Below are positions 1 through 7,418 of a stretch of 12,742 nucleotides of DNA, piece after piece. This DNA is from Xanthobacteraceae bacterium. GTDB lineage: Bacteria > Pseudomonadota > Alphaproteobacteria > Rhizobiales > Xanthobacteraceae. Positions within the stretch are counted from its first letter, which is position 1. Every line of letters starts with the position of its first letter. The translations under genes were made by a program, and so were the position numbers. Below the pieces are notes generated by a model. The model had not been told where the DNA came from. It made no database searches and saw nothing but the letters and a program-made list of their open reading frames with translations. The DNA lies in contig JASHYD010000288.1 in NCBI GenBank assembly GCA_030043175.1, positions 1 to 12,742 on the forward strand, written 5' to 3'.

Positions 1-146
1 CTTGTCGCTTCGGCCAGCACCGTCGTTTGCTGCGCCGACGATGGCATGGCGAAAACCGACGCCGTTGCGCCTGCCGTCAAGGCCTGAACCAGACCGCGCC
101 CGCGCGCACCTTCTTCGAGTTGTTCGGATTGGTGACACGTGGTCAT
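1..146 (-). CDS. N-terminus of an exported protein, cut by the window edge
   Basis: This is the first 48 codons of a minus-strand gene that runs off the left edge. The ATG at 144-146 follows a purine-rich AGTAAGG about five bases upstream. The reading gives MTTCHQSEQLEEGARGRG, then a mildly hydrophobic Ala/Thr/Val segment ending in MPSSAQQ. That has the arrangement of a signal peptide with cleavage after SAQ or AQQ, although the basic patch is RGR rather than a true twin arginine. The mature part is outside the window, so no function can be given. It is on the same strand as the amidohydrolase gene, about 206 bases downstream of its stop, and could share a transcript with it. The start and the export signal are inferred from sequence pattern alone. 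Confidence 0.5.
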   Translation of the reverse strand, partial: MTTCHQSEQLEEGARGRGLVQALTAGATASVFAMPSSAQQTTVLAEAT

Positions 147-352
147 GTCGGCCTTACTCGTGAGTTTCAGCAAAGCGACAGCGGGATTCGTCGTATGACA
201 GAATCGCGCATTGGCCGAGCCTTGAACAATCCCAGCACGGTCGGGTGAGCCGATTAATATCCGCTTTGACGGATTGCGCGAGCCTGTGCGGCACACAATC
301 GGGGGATAAACAGCCGCCGGAGGTGCACCGCGGGCTTGTCACGTGAGGGCTG
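147..352. other. Gap between two minus-strand genes
   Basis: I see no supportable gene in this gap. Open frames on both strands (27-248 plus, 154-360 minus) overlap the edge gene or have no ribosome site and no recognisable protein. A GC-rich palindromic patch lies near 320-340 but has no T-run, so a factor-independent terminator is not supported. Confidence 0.4.
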
Positions 353-1453
353 TCAGCCAATACCAGTCAGCCGATAGAAGCGGGTGGCAGTTCCCGCGAA
401 GAGATCGGCCCTTTCCATCCTGCTCGCGCCTCTCGTGAGGAGCTTGCAGGCGTTCCAGTACACCGGGTAGCTGAAGCCTTCCTTGTCAGGCGGGAAGTTG
501 CTTTCAAACATGCAACGCCGCGCCCCGAAGGCTTCGATGCAGGTCTCGACATAGGGGCGGATCGCATTCGCCACGGTCTCGGACGATGGCGGCTCAGCGA
601 GTTTTTCGAATCCGAGACCGTTGACGGCTTGGCCAAGTCCGCCGACTTTGACATAGACATTTTCGTGCGCAGCGAGCGCCTTGATCGACGCGGCCCACCG
701 GGGAAATTGCTCGTTTAACCTGCCGGCATATGCGCCGATTCCGACCAGCCTGCCGACGTGATTGAGCACGATTTTCGTGTCCGGGAATGCGCCGGCAAGG
801 TTCGCAACGTCGTTAAGTTGCGGGTGCAGGACCAAAGCGTCGAACGAGAGTCCGAGACGGCTGAGGACCGCGAATCCCTCGCGAAACGTCATGTCGCCAA
901 GTAGCCCGGGCGGGGCCGGATTGGCCGGATTGAGGAGTGAAGTATCGGCGTCCCAAGCCGTGCCATAGCGAACGCCGCGGAATCGGTCGCCGCCGGCACG
1001 CATCAGCGCAGCAAGCACCGGCTCGACGCGGCTACCCAGCCTCAGATCGGCGTACCCCACAATACCCGCAGCGACCCTGGTCTTACCGCAGTATCCGCTG
1101 GCGCATATCGCCGCCATCCCATTCACGAATTCGGTTTCGCCGACTGGGCGCATCTCGACCGGACCGGAGTCGCGGTACATCGAGTTGGCCTGCACGAATA
1201 CCGTTGCAACAATGTTGTGGCCGGTACGGGTATCAGCCAGGAAGTCATCCAGCATGTAGCGCCATCCCGGCCGGACCCAGAGGTGGTGATGAGGGTCCAC
1301 GATGGGCAACTCGGGTTCGAGCGCAGGCTCCTTGCGCCGATCCAACCAATCCTCGCGCACCGGGCTTGGCGGCGCCGGCTGTTGCGCCGCTGCTGTCAGG
1401 GGAAAGGCAGCCGCTGCACTGCCGAGCAAAGTAATGAACGCGCGCCTTTTCAT
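353..1453 (-). CDS. Tat-exported amidohydrolase 2 family (COG3618-type) metal-dependent hydrolase
   Basis: The product is a 366-residue TIM-barrel hydrolase of the amidohydrolase-2 family (PF04909), whose members hydrolyse lactones or amides or decarboxylate aromatic acids. The substrate cannot be read from the sequence. The start chosen is the ATG at 1451-1453, preceded by GGGAGG at good spacing; an upstream GTG at 1540 would only add a non-signal extension. Residues 1-25 form a Tat-like signal (RRAFITLLG, Ala-rich core, AAAQQ), so the enzyme should act in the periplasm. The metal-site motif is VDPHHHLW (D53, H55, H57); further conserved spots are LHPQL (H210) and NHVG (H232). Near the C-terminus, ESNFP (317-321) stands where many relatives have GSDWP. 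The end FAGTATRFYRL is typical of the family, so the gene is complete. Family assignment is firm and function is open. Confidence 0.9.
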   Translation of the reverse strand: MKRRAFITLLGSAAAAFPLTAAAQQPAPPSPVREDWLDRRKEPALEPELPIVDPHHHLWVRPGWRYMLDDFLADTRTGHNIVATVFVQANSMYRDSGPVEMRPVGETEFVNGMAAICASGYCGKTRVAAGIVGYADLRLGSRVEPVLAALMRAGGDRFRGVRYGTAWDADTSLLNPANPAPPGLLGDMTFREGFAVLSRLGLSFDALVLHPQLNDVANLAGAFPDTKIVLNHVGRLVGIGAYAGRLNEQFPRWAASIKALAAHENVYVKVGGLGQAVNGLGFEKLAEPPSSETVANAIRPYVETCIEAFGARRCMFESNFPPDKEGFSYPVYWNACKLLTRGASRMERADLFAGTATRFYRLTGIG

Positions 1454-2115
1454 CGTTGCCTCCCGTTGTGTTGCGGCGGCTTGCTCCACGTTGGCTCCGC
1501 GGTCGGGACAGCGCAATCGGCTACGTCCGCGGCTTCGCAATGCTCACCGCACCTTGCCGTAAAGGCTACACCCTTAGTCGATGTTCGGAAAGGGTATGAT
1601 GAACAAGCGCCAGTTCGTATGCGCATTTTGCCCGCCCGTGACGTGTCCGGCCCTGGCCTATGAGGCGAGTCGTGGATTTTGGCGAAGGTCTCGGCTCTAC
1701 AAGTCGGCGCCGAACAGTAGACTGGTGACCGCGGTTACCCGGGTCAGGACAAAAAATATTTTGCGACAGCATTTGGACTTGCGGGCTCCCCACAACCCAT
1801 CGCATCCCCTCCGAGGAGGACGCGTCATCGGCAAATTCGATGCTCCGTCTGCTGTCGATGCAAGGATGGGCCGTCGCCTCCCTTCTGTCTCTCAACGTGA
1901 CTAGGCGATGAGCCGTCCGCGCCCCTATCGACAGATTCAATCGGCCAGTTTAGCTGGAATTTAAACCGGCACTGACATTATGCCGTCCGTCCATCCCAGC
2001 AGTCAGTCGGGAGAGAGGGCTTTCGATTGGCCCATCCAGGAACCGCACCAGCGGCCGCAGCAGTGAATGCTGAGCAGACCATCGGCGCGTCGCGGTGACG
2101 CAGCCATGGCGGCCC
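1454..2115. other. Gap upstream of the amidohydrolase gene
   Basis: I find no recognisable gene here. The longest frame (1566-1940, minus) gives a Ser/Arg-rich, low-hydrophobicity reading without a ribosome site or family likeness. The amidohydrolase promoter must lie here, but I see no clear -35/-10 pair. The only structured element noted is a dyad at 1944-1970, listed separately. Confidence 0.4.
1944..1970. repeat. Imperfect inverted repeat downstream of the MscS-type gene
   Basis: GCCAGTTTA (1944-1952) and TAAACCGGC (1962-1970) are complementary over nine bases with one mismatch and a nine-base loop. It lies about 150 bases beyond the stop of the channel gene. It lacks a T-run, so it may be an operator or a weak transcript-end hairpin. 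It could also be chance. Confidence 0.25.
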
Positions 2116-4527
2116 TTAAGCTGATTCGTGCGATAAGTTTGCTCTTTTCCCGAACACCAGCTGGCCGCCGGGGGCGCCATCGATCTCTCGGTGCGGAACG
2201 AGCGGCTGCACGACCATCATAGCTGGTGGTGCAGCGATTTCGATGCCCAGCTCCTGGAAGCGCTTTTTCATGCGACGGTTGAATTCGCGCTGCACACTCC
2301 ATCGACCAGCATCGGTGCATTCGATCTGGCCGAGGATGGTGACCATGCCGGCATCGATCTTGTCGACACCCCAAAGCGCCAAGTCGCCCCTGATCAGGGA
2401 CTTGAAATCGGGGTCTTGGCGCATTTCGGCAGCGATGTCTTTGAGCACCTCGCCGACGCGGTCGGTGTCCTCCTTGTAGGCCACGTTAATGCTGATCGAG
2501 GCGTTGCCGATACCGCGATTGGTGTTAGTAACGCTGGTCACAGCGCTGAACGGGACGATGTGGACGGATCCATCATTCGCGCGCAGCCGGATGCTGCGGA
2601 TCGAGAGGTTTTCGACCTTGCCCGACAAACCGGAGACGGTGACATAGTCACCCACCTGCATCGCATTCTCCAGCAGCAGAAATATCCCAGTGATCACATC
2701 CTGGACCAGTTTCTGCGAACCGAAGCCAATTGCCACTCCGACGATGCCGGCGCCCGCCAGCAGGGGTGTAATGTTAACACCAATCTCGCTCAGCGCAGTC
2801 AGTCCAACCACCACGACGATTGCGACCAACAGCGTGGTGCGCAACATCGGCAACAATGTGCGCAGCCGCGCCATTCGGGAATGACGTGCCTCGCGGCTGA
2901 GCTGAGCCAGGTGCCGGTCGATCGCAGTGTTCGCGACCTCCCAAATGACGAGCGCGATCGTGCTTGCGACGACGACGGTGACGAACGACGATAGCAACCG
3001 GTTGCCGACCTGCCCGGCCTCGAACCAACGCAAGGCGTGGATGCCCCAAACCTCGAGTAATACCAGCACGGTGAAAGTTGCGATCACCGCAAAGACGGCG
3101 CCGCGCAATGCCGGATAATAGCGATTAGCGTGCGCCTCCAGCGTCGGAAAGCGCATGGCAATTTCCGGACTGATCCGGAAGATGCGATCGAGCCCGCCGA
3201 CGGCGACGATAGTGGCGAGGCGGGCAGCAATGAGTACCCCCACCGTCGCAAAGAAATACTGCAGGATTAGGGCGTAGCCGTTCTGCACCCGCATCGCCCA
3301 CACCACCCATAGCCCCATCACGAAGAAAATGGCGGCGAGGTGCCAGAAATCGGCGAGGCGATTTCGCAACGCAGCGAAAGCTCCGCGCGCCTCCGGCGCT
3401 CGAATCAAGTCGGCGACCGCGCGGCGGCACTGCAACAGGATGATAACGAGGAACAGATGAACAACCAGTATCGCCATTCGCACCAGCGCGGCATAGCCCC
3501 CACGGTGAAGCCCGAGGAGTCGCGCCACTTGAGCTATCGCAATGCCGAACACGGCGACGATGACGATGCGCTTGACCCAGACCTCGATGTAGGCCGCAGT
3601 CTCATCCCGCAGCCTGAGAAGGCGGAAACGCTGCCCCCTGGGCAGTATGATCGTACGCGTGACGCACATGATGAGGCGGCACATCACATAGGCGTGGATC
3701 ACTGCCAGGATCACAAGCCGTGTCGCTATGGGCGTGCCGAGCGGCGTGCCCAGCAGCACGCTGCCGGACACCGCGAAAACCAGCACCGGCAGAAGATCGA
3801 GCAGGAGATGTGCTATAGCGAAGGGCAGGCGCTGTAACAGTCGCCAGCTCCGCGCCGACTGTGCGGCATTGCCGCTCACGCTTCCAACCGTTTCCGCAAC
3901 GGGCTGCTCCTGCTTGCGGCACACCTGCTCGGCAAGGCTTTCGAGTGCGGCCGAGGGGCGCTGCAACCCCCGTAGAGAAAGCCATTCCAGCATCAACGCA
4001 AAGCCGAGTACGACGAACAGCTTCCACACCGCGTCGACCACCCGGTCCCGCGCATAGGGGTCGCTTGCCGTCTCCTCGACCCAGCGCCATAGCACCGGGA
4101 AATGGGTGATGGTCCGCGCCGCTGCCTGGATGTTTTCCGATATGGCGCCGATCCACTCGGATACTTGAATGAGCATCTGCGCGCCGAGGCCATCGGGGGT
4201 GGCCCTGTCCTCAGGTTCGTTCGCCAAGACACCGGGCTCTTTTGCGCCGATGGTTGCTGGCACCGGCGCGTTTGTGATCGACGAGTTCTGCATCGACACC
4301 GCTGCGCCGGCGATCGCGTGCAAAATTTCCACAGTCTGCGCGCGCTTGCTTTCATCCTGAAGGACCTCGAGAGCCTGGCGTGCCTGCTCAGGCGTCACCG
4401 CGCTACCCTGCGATGGCGGTGCATGCGATGAAGACTCAAAACCTTCCCCGCTGGCGCCGCGTGCAGCGATGCCTATCAGCAGTCCCGCAAAGACCAACCG
4501 CAGAAATAAAACGCTAAGCTGTTGCAA
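2116..4527 (-). CDS. Large MscS-family mechanosensitive ion channel, YbiO-like
   Basis: This is an inner-membrane channel of the MscS family that opens under membrane tension during hypo-osmotic shock. I chose the TTG at 4525-4527 as start: GGGGG lies six bases upstream and a signal-like hydrophobic segment (VLFLRLVFAGLLIGIAARG) begins at once. The open frame extends back to a GTG at 4692, but that extension looks non-coding and holds no in-frame ATG. The resulting 803 residues have a periplasmic N-terminal part to about 160, then roughly eleven hydrophobic segments. The pore helix and MscS domain begin at about 583 (GVNITPLLAGAGIVGVAIGF, then GSQKLVQDVITG), followed by the beta domain (QVGDYVTVSG, IRLRANDGSVHIVPFS) to about 690 and the mixed C-terminal domain. 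The pore motif and the REDTDRV-like KEDTDRV resemble E. coli YbiO (741 residues). Only the exact start is uncertain. Confidence 0.92.
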   Translation of the reverse strand: MQQLSVLFLRLVFAGLLIGIAARGASGEGFESSSHAPPSQGSAVTPEQARQALEVLQDESKRAQTVEILHAIAGAAVSMQNSSITNAPVPATIGAKEPGVLANEPEDRATPDGLGAQMLIQVSEWIGAISENIQAAARTITHFPVLWRWVEETASDPYARDRVVDAVWKLFVVLGFALMLEWLSLRGLQRPSAALESLAEQVCRKQEQPVAETVGSVSGNAAQSARSWRLLQRLPFAIAHLLLDLLPVLVFAVSGSVLLGTPLGTPIATRLVILAVIHAYVMCRLIMCVTRTIILPRGQRFRLLRLRDETAAYIEVWVKRIVIVAVFGIAIAQVARLLGLHRGGYAALVRMAILVVHLFLVIILLQCRRAVADLIRAPEARGAFAALRNRLADFWHLAAIFFVMGLWVVWAMRVQNGYALILQYFFATVGVLIAARLATIVAVGGLDRIFRISPEIAMRFPTLEAHANRYYPALRGAVFAVIATFTVLVLLEVWGIHALRWFEAGQVGNRLLSSFVTVVVASTIALVIWEVANTAIDRHLAQLSREARHSRMARLRTLLPMLRTTLLVAIVVVVGLTALSEIGVNITPLLAGAGIVGVAIGFGSQKLVQDVITGIFLLLENAMQVGDYVTVSGLSGKVENLSIRSIRLRANDGSVHIVPFSAVTSVTNTNRGIGNASISINVAYKEDTDRVGEVLKDIAAEMRQDPDFKSLIRGDLALWGVDKIDAGMVTILGQIECTDAGRWSVQREFNRRMKKRFQELGIEIAAPPAMMVVQPLVPHREIDGAPGGQLVFGKRANLSHESA

Positions 4528-5067
4528 TGCAGACCCCCGAGAGCTTGTTGAGGCGGTGCTAGCATCATAGAAATGGGGCAGTATGACGCCTACTGCAGCC
4601 TTCACCGTTATTAGAACTTTTTGTTCACGACCAATGACGCAACAGCTTGTGGCGTTTTTTTGCCCATTCAAGAAAGTTCCAGCGTCGTGCACCCGGCGTC
4701 TCCTCTGCAGTTTCGCATGATTTCCATCGGCAACTCAATTCCTTATGCTGCCGTCGCACGCCGATAGCCAGCGCCGTGAAGATCGGGTGATCTCCCCAAC
4801 TCACGCTTGCCGAACGTACACGTCGGCGGCGTGTCCAACGAATTTTTGCCATAGAGCGCCCGGTCAAGCGGACCGAACCAATCGACCGCGCTGGACGCGA
4901 TCTCTGCTGCTTGCGCTTTGCGCCTCTGAGCCACCGTTCCTGTTCGCGAGACATGCAAACTATCAAAGGAAAATGGATTCGTTGAAGCTGGACTAATAGT
5001 GACTCGTAATATAAGCCCGAAGCGATAACCAGTCACCATACAATTCGTCGCTCTGGACCGCGCACAA
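4528..5067. other. Gap upstream of the channel gene
   Basis: No gene can be supported. Overlapping minus-strand frames (4625-4966, 4743-5081) are rich in Arg and Ser or Thr, compete with each other in different frames, and match no family I recognise. The channel promoter should be in the first few hundred bases, but no clear sigma-70 or EcfG site was found. It may hold decayed coding DNA. Confidence 0.35.
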
Positions 5068-5288
5068 TCAAGTTGCGGCAACGCTGTTGCCTGCTAGCTG
5101 CGCAACCACCTCGAAATCGGGGACGGAACGATCGACCTTGCCAGCTTTAAGAGCGCGAAATGCGGTCTGGGCTTCCCGCTAGCCTCGCTGAATTCGGAGC
5201 CCGCGCATGGTCGTCGCCAACCGCCCGAGGAGGGCTTGTGCCCAGCCAACAGCAATATGGAATGCGGCTGCTTCTGCGAATACTGTCA

Positions 5289-5310
5289 CAGATTTCATTA
5301 ATGAAATTTG
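5289..5310. repeat. Near-perfect 22-base palindrome, operator-like
   Basis: The core ATTTCATTAATGAAAT (5292-5307) is a perfect 16-base palindrome. It extends to 22 bases (CA...TG outside) with one mismatched pair. Such symmetry is typical of a dimeric regulator's binding site. It lies in an AT-rich island about 450 bases upstream of the small membrane-protein gene, so its target is unclear. Confidence 0.4.
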
Positions 5311-5325
5311 AACGGTATACGTGAC

Positions 5326-5386
5326 CAAGATATAAAACTTTAATTATCGCGTTATCAATTTCACTTTCGGTATAGTTTATATCTTG
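5326..5386. repeat. Long inverted repeat with a 34-base spacer
   Basis: CAAGATATAAAACT (5326-5339) is the reverse complement of AGTTTATATCTTG (5374-5386) apart from one extra A, which would be a bulge. The 34-base spacer is also AT-rich. The arms could form a cruciform or an RNA hairpin, or mark paired protein-binding sites or the ends of a vanished small element. There is no T-run next to it, so a terminator is unlikely. Confidence 0.4.
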
Positions 5387-5398
5387 ACTTGTGCCCAC

Positions 5399-5697
5399 TC
5401 ATCTAGGATCGACGTGTCGCGTCATCGGTATAAGCACCCTAAGCGGCGCTGTTTTCATAAGAAACGGTTAGGCTGATCAAGACCGGCCGGGGCGCGCAAA
5501 AGCCGCCCGCCACATGGGGCCTTCGCGATACCGCTGGTAATTTTTCATGGAGGTAAAATCGAAAAAAGCATCGAGGCTTTGACTAATTCTTCCGAACGCT
5601 ATGAGGTAACGCCGGTCGATGAAACACAAAATAATATGTGAGGCATGATCTGCCTTTTGGCTGAGGCGTTGAACGTGTCGGTACGGGTGTGACGCCA
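5399..5697. other. Gap upstream of the coiled-coil membrane-protein gene
   Basis: No gene is supported. A minus-strand frame (5477-5791) contains a protein-like patch (IAFGRISQSLDAFFDF) but overlaps the promoter and start of the next gene and has no ribosome site. It could be the tail of a decayed gene. Confidence 0.3.
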
Positions 5698-5727
5698 TTG
5701 GCAACTGAGGACGGGATGGGCTATCCT
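5698..5727 (+). promoter_or_regulatory. Candidate sigma-70-type promoter
   Basis: TTGGCA (5698-5703) and TATCCT (5722-5727) are separated by 18 bases. Each is one or two bases from the housekeeping consensus. The -10 lies 27 bases before the ATG of the coiled-coil membrane protein, a fitting distance for a short leader. Confidence 0.45.
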
Positions 5728-5754
5728 GCGGCGCAATTAACGGGAGGTTTGGAG

Positions 5755-6099
5755 ATGGCGGAAGGTGGTCAGGTAGGTGAGCGGCTGGCAACGATGTTGC
5801 AGCATGCTGCGGAATCAGCTGAGAGCCAACCCGAAGTCACGCTTCGAAACCTGAACGCTCAGGGCGAGCTAACGAAAGCGCAACGGGAAGCAATCGAGGC
5901 CCAAAGGAGAGCAGCGGAAGCTGAGACAAAGGCGGCCGAAGCTAGCATAGTCAGTGCTAAGGCAGCGGAGAAGGCGGCAATAGCGGCGGATAGAAGCGTC
6001 AAGTATATGCTTTGGTCGGTAATCGTTGCATCAATCTCGTCCATCGCTTCGGCCGTCTCCGCGTACTACTCATATTGGAGTGCAGTGCATCCGAGGTGA
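5755..6099 (+). CDS. Small coiled-coil protein with one C-terminal membrane helix, unknown function
   Basis: I do not recognise the family. The 114-residue product starts at the ATG at 5755-5757, preceded by GGGAGG and GGAG purine blocks and a plausible promoter. The frame is open back to a GTG at 5689, but that lies at or before the promoter, so the shorter form is preferred. Residues 1-27 are polar. Residues about 28-80 form an Ala/Glu/Lys/Arg/Gln-rich helix with heptad-like spacing (REAIEAQRRAAEAETKAAEA), a likely coiled coil. Residues 84-105 are a hydrophobic segment (MLWSVIVASISSIASAVSAY), then a short YYSYWSAVHPR tail. The layout suggests a tail-anchored protein with a cytoplasmic oligomerising helix. 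It stands alone, with long gaps on both sides. Similar designs occur in phage and stress proteins, but no assignment is justified. Confidence 0.65.
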   Translation: MAEGGQVGERLATMLQHAAESAESQPEVTLRNLNAQGELTKAQREAIEAQRRAAEAETKAAEASIVSAKAAEKAAIAADRSVKYMLWSVIVASISSIASAVSAYYSYWSAVHPR

Positions 6100-6488
6100 G
6101 GGCGAGGACCATGGAAGGGACAAGGGTTCAATTAACCTTTAGGAGAAGTTGCAGACCTCAGTCCTGCGCCGGAAACGTCGCAGGATTATTGGTCTGATCT
6201 GGGTCCGGAGCCCTCGTTCGCTGGATTGCGGCCGGCGACGGGACCGGGTCGAAATTGATTGAAGCCGCACGCCGATCTGAATACCGAAACGGTATACGAG
6301 CAATATCGGGAAGGTGTCTAGATTATTGGCAGCAAGCCTCACGAAAGGCTTAATCAATTGGCAGGTGCAACAATGGTGTTAACGTTCCAGAAAATTTGAC
6401 TACGCAATAGTCTTCGGCTGGGATCGCCAGAAGGGCTTGTTTAGTTCTCTTACAGTTCCATCGCTAGCATTCAGAAAAGGGCGCTGCC
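6100..6488. other. Gap with one small dyad
   Basis: No supportable gene. A stretch around 6141-6255 reads as an attractive peptide in one plus frame (ETSQDYWSDLGPEPSFAGL) but has a stop just before it and no start, so it may be a gene scrap. The perfect dyad ATACCG-AAA-CGGTAT lies at 6281-6295. A weak TTGACT (6396-6401) with TGGGAT 17 bases on could be the promoter of the next gene. Confidence 0.3.
6281..6295. repeat. Short perfect dyad, operator-like
   Basis: ATACCG (6281-6286) and CGGTAT (6290-6295) are perfect inverted repeats around AAA. It is about 195 bases upstream of the 57-residue gene. It could bind a small dimeric regulator, but at this length it may be chance. Confidence 0.22.
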
Positions 6489-6662
6489 ATGACCGAGTTT
6501 CGAAAAAAGGCAGAAGAGTGTTTGCGTGCTGCGGAGAAGATGCGCGATCGGGCCGAGCGAATAGCAATGATTCGAACCGCTTGCGACTATATGGATCTGG
6601 CCGATGAGGCGGCCAACGCCGATTGTGTCCACGGAGTCAAACCTACTCGCGACAACAAATAG
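6489..6662 (+). CDS. 57-residue rhizobial-type small hypothetical protein
   Basis: The ATG at 6489 opens a 57-codon frame ending in TAG at 6660-6662; an AAGGG block lies about seven bases upstream. The product (MTEFRKKAEECLRAAEKMRD, later ACDYMDLADEAANADCVHG) is hydrophilic and helical. It follows a pattern seen in many short Bradyrhizobium and rhizobial proteins: an N-terminal 'KAEEC..AAEKM.D..ER', a middle aromatic, then 'W/Y..LAdeA'. Those proteins have no known function. It has three cysteines (C11, C33, C46) and no membrane segment or signal, so it is probably cytoplasmic. The nearest genes are more than 100 bases away, so it is likely transcribed alone. Family likeness is from recalled pattern, not a search. 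Confidence 0.6.
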   Translation: MTEFRKKAEECLRAAEKMRDRAERIAMIRTACDYMDLADEAANADCVHGVKPTRDNK

Positions 6663-6700
6663 TTGAGGGACAAGCAAAGATTCGCCTCCAAGGATTTCAG

Positions 6701-6726
6701 GGTCCCCCATGCCGGTCCCCCATGCC
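6701..6726. repeat. Tandem 13-base direct repeat (two copies)
   Basis: GGTCCCCCATGCC occurs at 6701-6713 and again immediately at 6714-6726 with no mismatch. This is probably a slippage duplication in non-coding DNA, 39 bases after the stop of the 57-residue gene. Confidence 0.7.
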
Positions 6727-6795
6727 AAAGTGATGCCGCATATATTCATTTTTCAGGCCAGAATGGATGGTTAGGTGTTGGTCGTAAGGCCGGCG

Positions 6796-7110
6796 TCATC
6801 CGGGGGGCTGGGACGACGAGCAGAGACTTGGTCCTGCGGCGAAGACCTCCCGCGAGCTGCTAGGGCTCGCGACGCCATCGACAAGGCATTTGCTGGGAGG
6901 CGGCGCGACAACGTTGCTTGAAACAATTGGAGCTAGGGTCAGTACCGATCGCGGTGCTGGCGACAGAGGGCCAAGGACGGAAACAAGCGCGCTTGCTGCA
7001 ACGCCCCAAGCTGCACTGCCGAGGCCAGCCTGCCATAACGATAAGCCCAGCAAGCTGCCGAGGATCACGCTGGCGAGAAGGCCTAAGAGCCAAACTGCTC
7101 CCGTTCTCAT
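6796..7110 (-). CDS. Possible small membrane protein, unknown function
   Basis: The minus-strand ATG at 7108-7110 has GAGGGAAG about eight bases upstream, a good ribosome site. The first 50 residues are convincingly protein-like: a hydrophobic segment at about 5-27 (WLLGLLASVILGSLLGLSLW) and a second at about 30-50 (SAAWGVAASALVSVLGPL). The rest (51-104) is rich in Ser, Pro and Val and looks much less like a folded protein. The true gene may therefore have ended earlier and been lengthened by a frameshift. The family is not recognised. The start and the two membrane segments are better supported than the C-terminal half. The overlapping frame at 6860-7144 is a shadow. Confidence 0.42.
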   Translation of the reverse strand: MRTGAVWLLGLLASVILGSLLGLSLWQAGLGSAAWGVAASALVSVLGPLSPAPRSVLTLAPIVSSNVVAPPPSKCLVDGVASPSSSREVFAAGPSLCSSSQPPG

Positions 7111-7363
7111 GGGCTGCTTCCCTCATCCCGCCTGCGTAAGTCAATGGCTAGCACCAGCTGGCGGCCGCATGCAGGGGCTGCAAACGACCGAACACTCGGT
7201 CACAATCCCGACATTAGAGATTTGTTCCCTCGGCTTTCGGAAATTTTCTTCGCGCACTCGAAAGCCCACCGGTTCCGCTGCCGACCGCGAAAGTCGCACG
7301 CTGCGCAAATAGATTGCAATGACGCATAATAACCACTTCTGGTCGCGAAACTCAGGCTTCGGG
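7111..7363. other. Gap upstream of the small membrane protein
   Basis: No gene is supported. Two plus frames and one minus frame cover the region in conflict, none with a ribosome site or known family. A TTGACT on the minus strand just before the 7110 start has no matching -10. Confidence 0.35.
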
Positions 7364-7388
7364 GGAACAATTTGAATCCGGGAGGGTT
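7364..7388 (+). promoter_or_regulatory. Candidate EcfG (general stress response) promoter
   Basis: GGAAC (7364-7368) is followed after 16 bases by GGTT (7385-7388). The alphaproteobacterial EcfG consensus is GGAAC, 16-17 bases, then CGTT, so this has one mismatch in the -10 part. It points rightward at a tiny ORF beginning 30 bases later with a good ribosome site. Such short motifs also arise by chance. Confidence 0.3.
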
Positions 7389-7418
7389 GTCACAGCCCAG
7401 AACCGCCGAGGGAACTAC

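Larger units (their letters stand above)
5068..5398 (-). pseudogene. Probable decayed small gene of unknown family
   Basis: Reading the minus strand from a GTG at 5396-5398 gives a protein-like N-terminus (SEIDNAIIKVLYLG, then YRSNFINEI). A one-base shift near 5285 leads into a second convincing stretch (FAEAAAFHIAVGWAQALLG, then LATTMRGLRIQRG). An in-frame TAG then interrupts it, and the frame continues (TAFRALKAGKVDRSVPDFEV) to a TGA at 5068-5070. The N-terminal pattern, an acidic 'IDxAI' helix followed by an RS-containing helix, recalls short hypothetical proteins common in rhizobia. That comparison is from memory and weak. If right, this is a roughly 110-residue gene broken by one frameshift and one nonsense codon. 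The first 120 bases are strikingly AT-rich compared with the rest, which suggests either foreign origin or a regulatory role for the same DNA. No ribosome site is obvious at the GTG. Confidence 0.33.

Noticed and set aside
937..1663. Long plus-strand frames opposite the amidohydrolase gene
   Set aside because: They are Arg/Pro/Ser-rich shadows of the minus-strand gene, without ribosome sites.
2191..2994. 267-codon plus-strand frame
   Set aside because: It is the antisense shadow of the MscS-type channel gene. It is rich in His, Asp and Gln as expected of such shadows, has no family likeness, and lies wholly inside a well-supported gene.
5374..5408. TTGACT near 5384 as the -35 of a promoter
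   Set aside because: The only TATAAT-like hexamer (TAGGAT) is 14 bases away, too close, and nothing fits at 16-18 bases.
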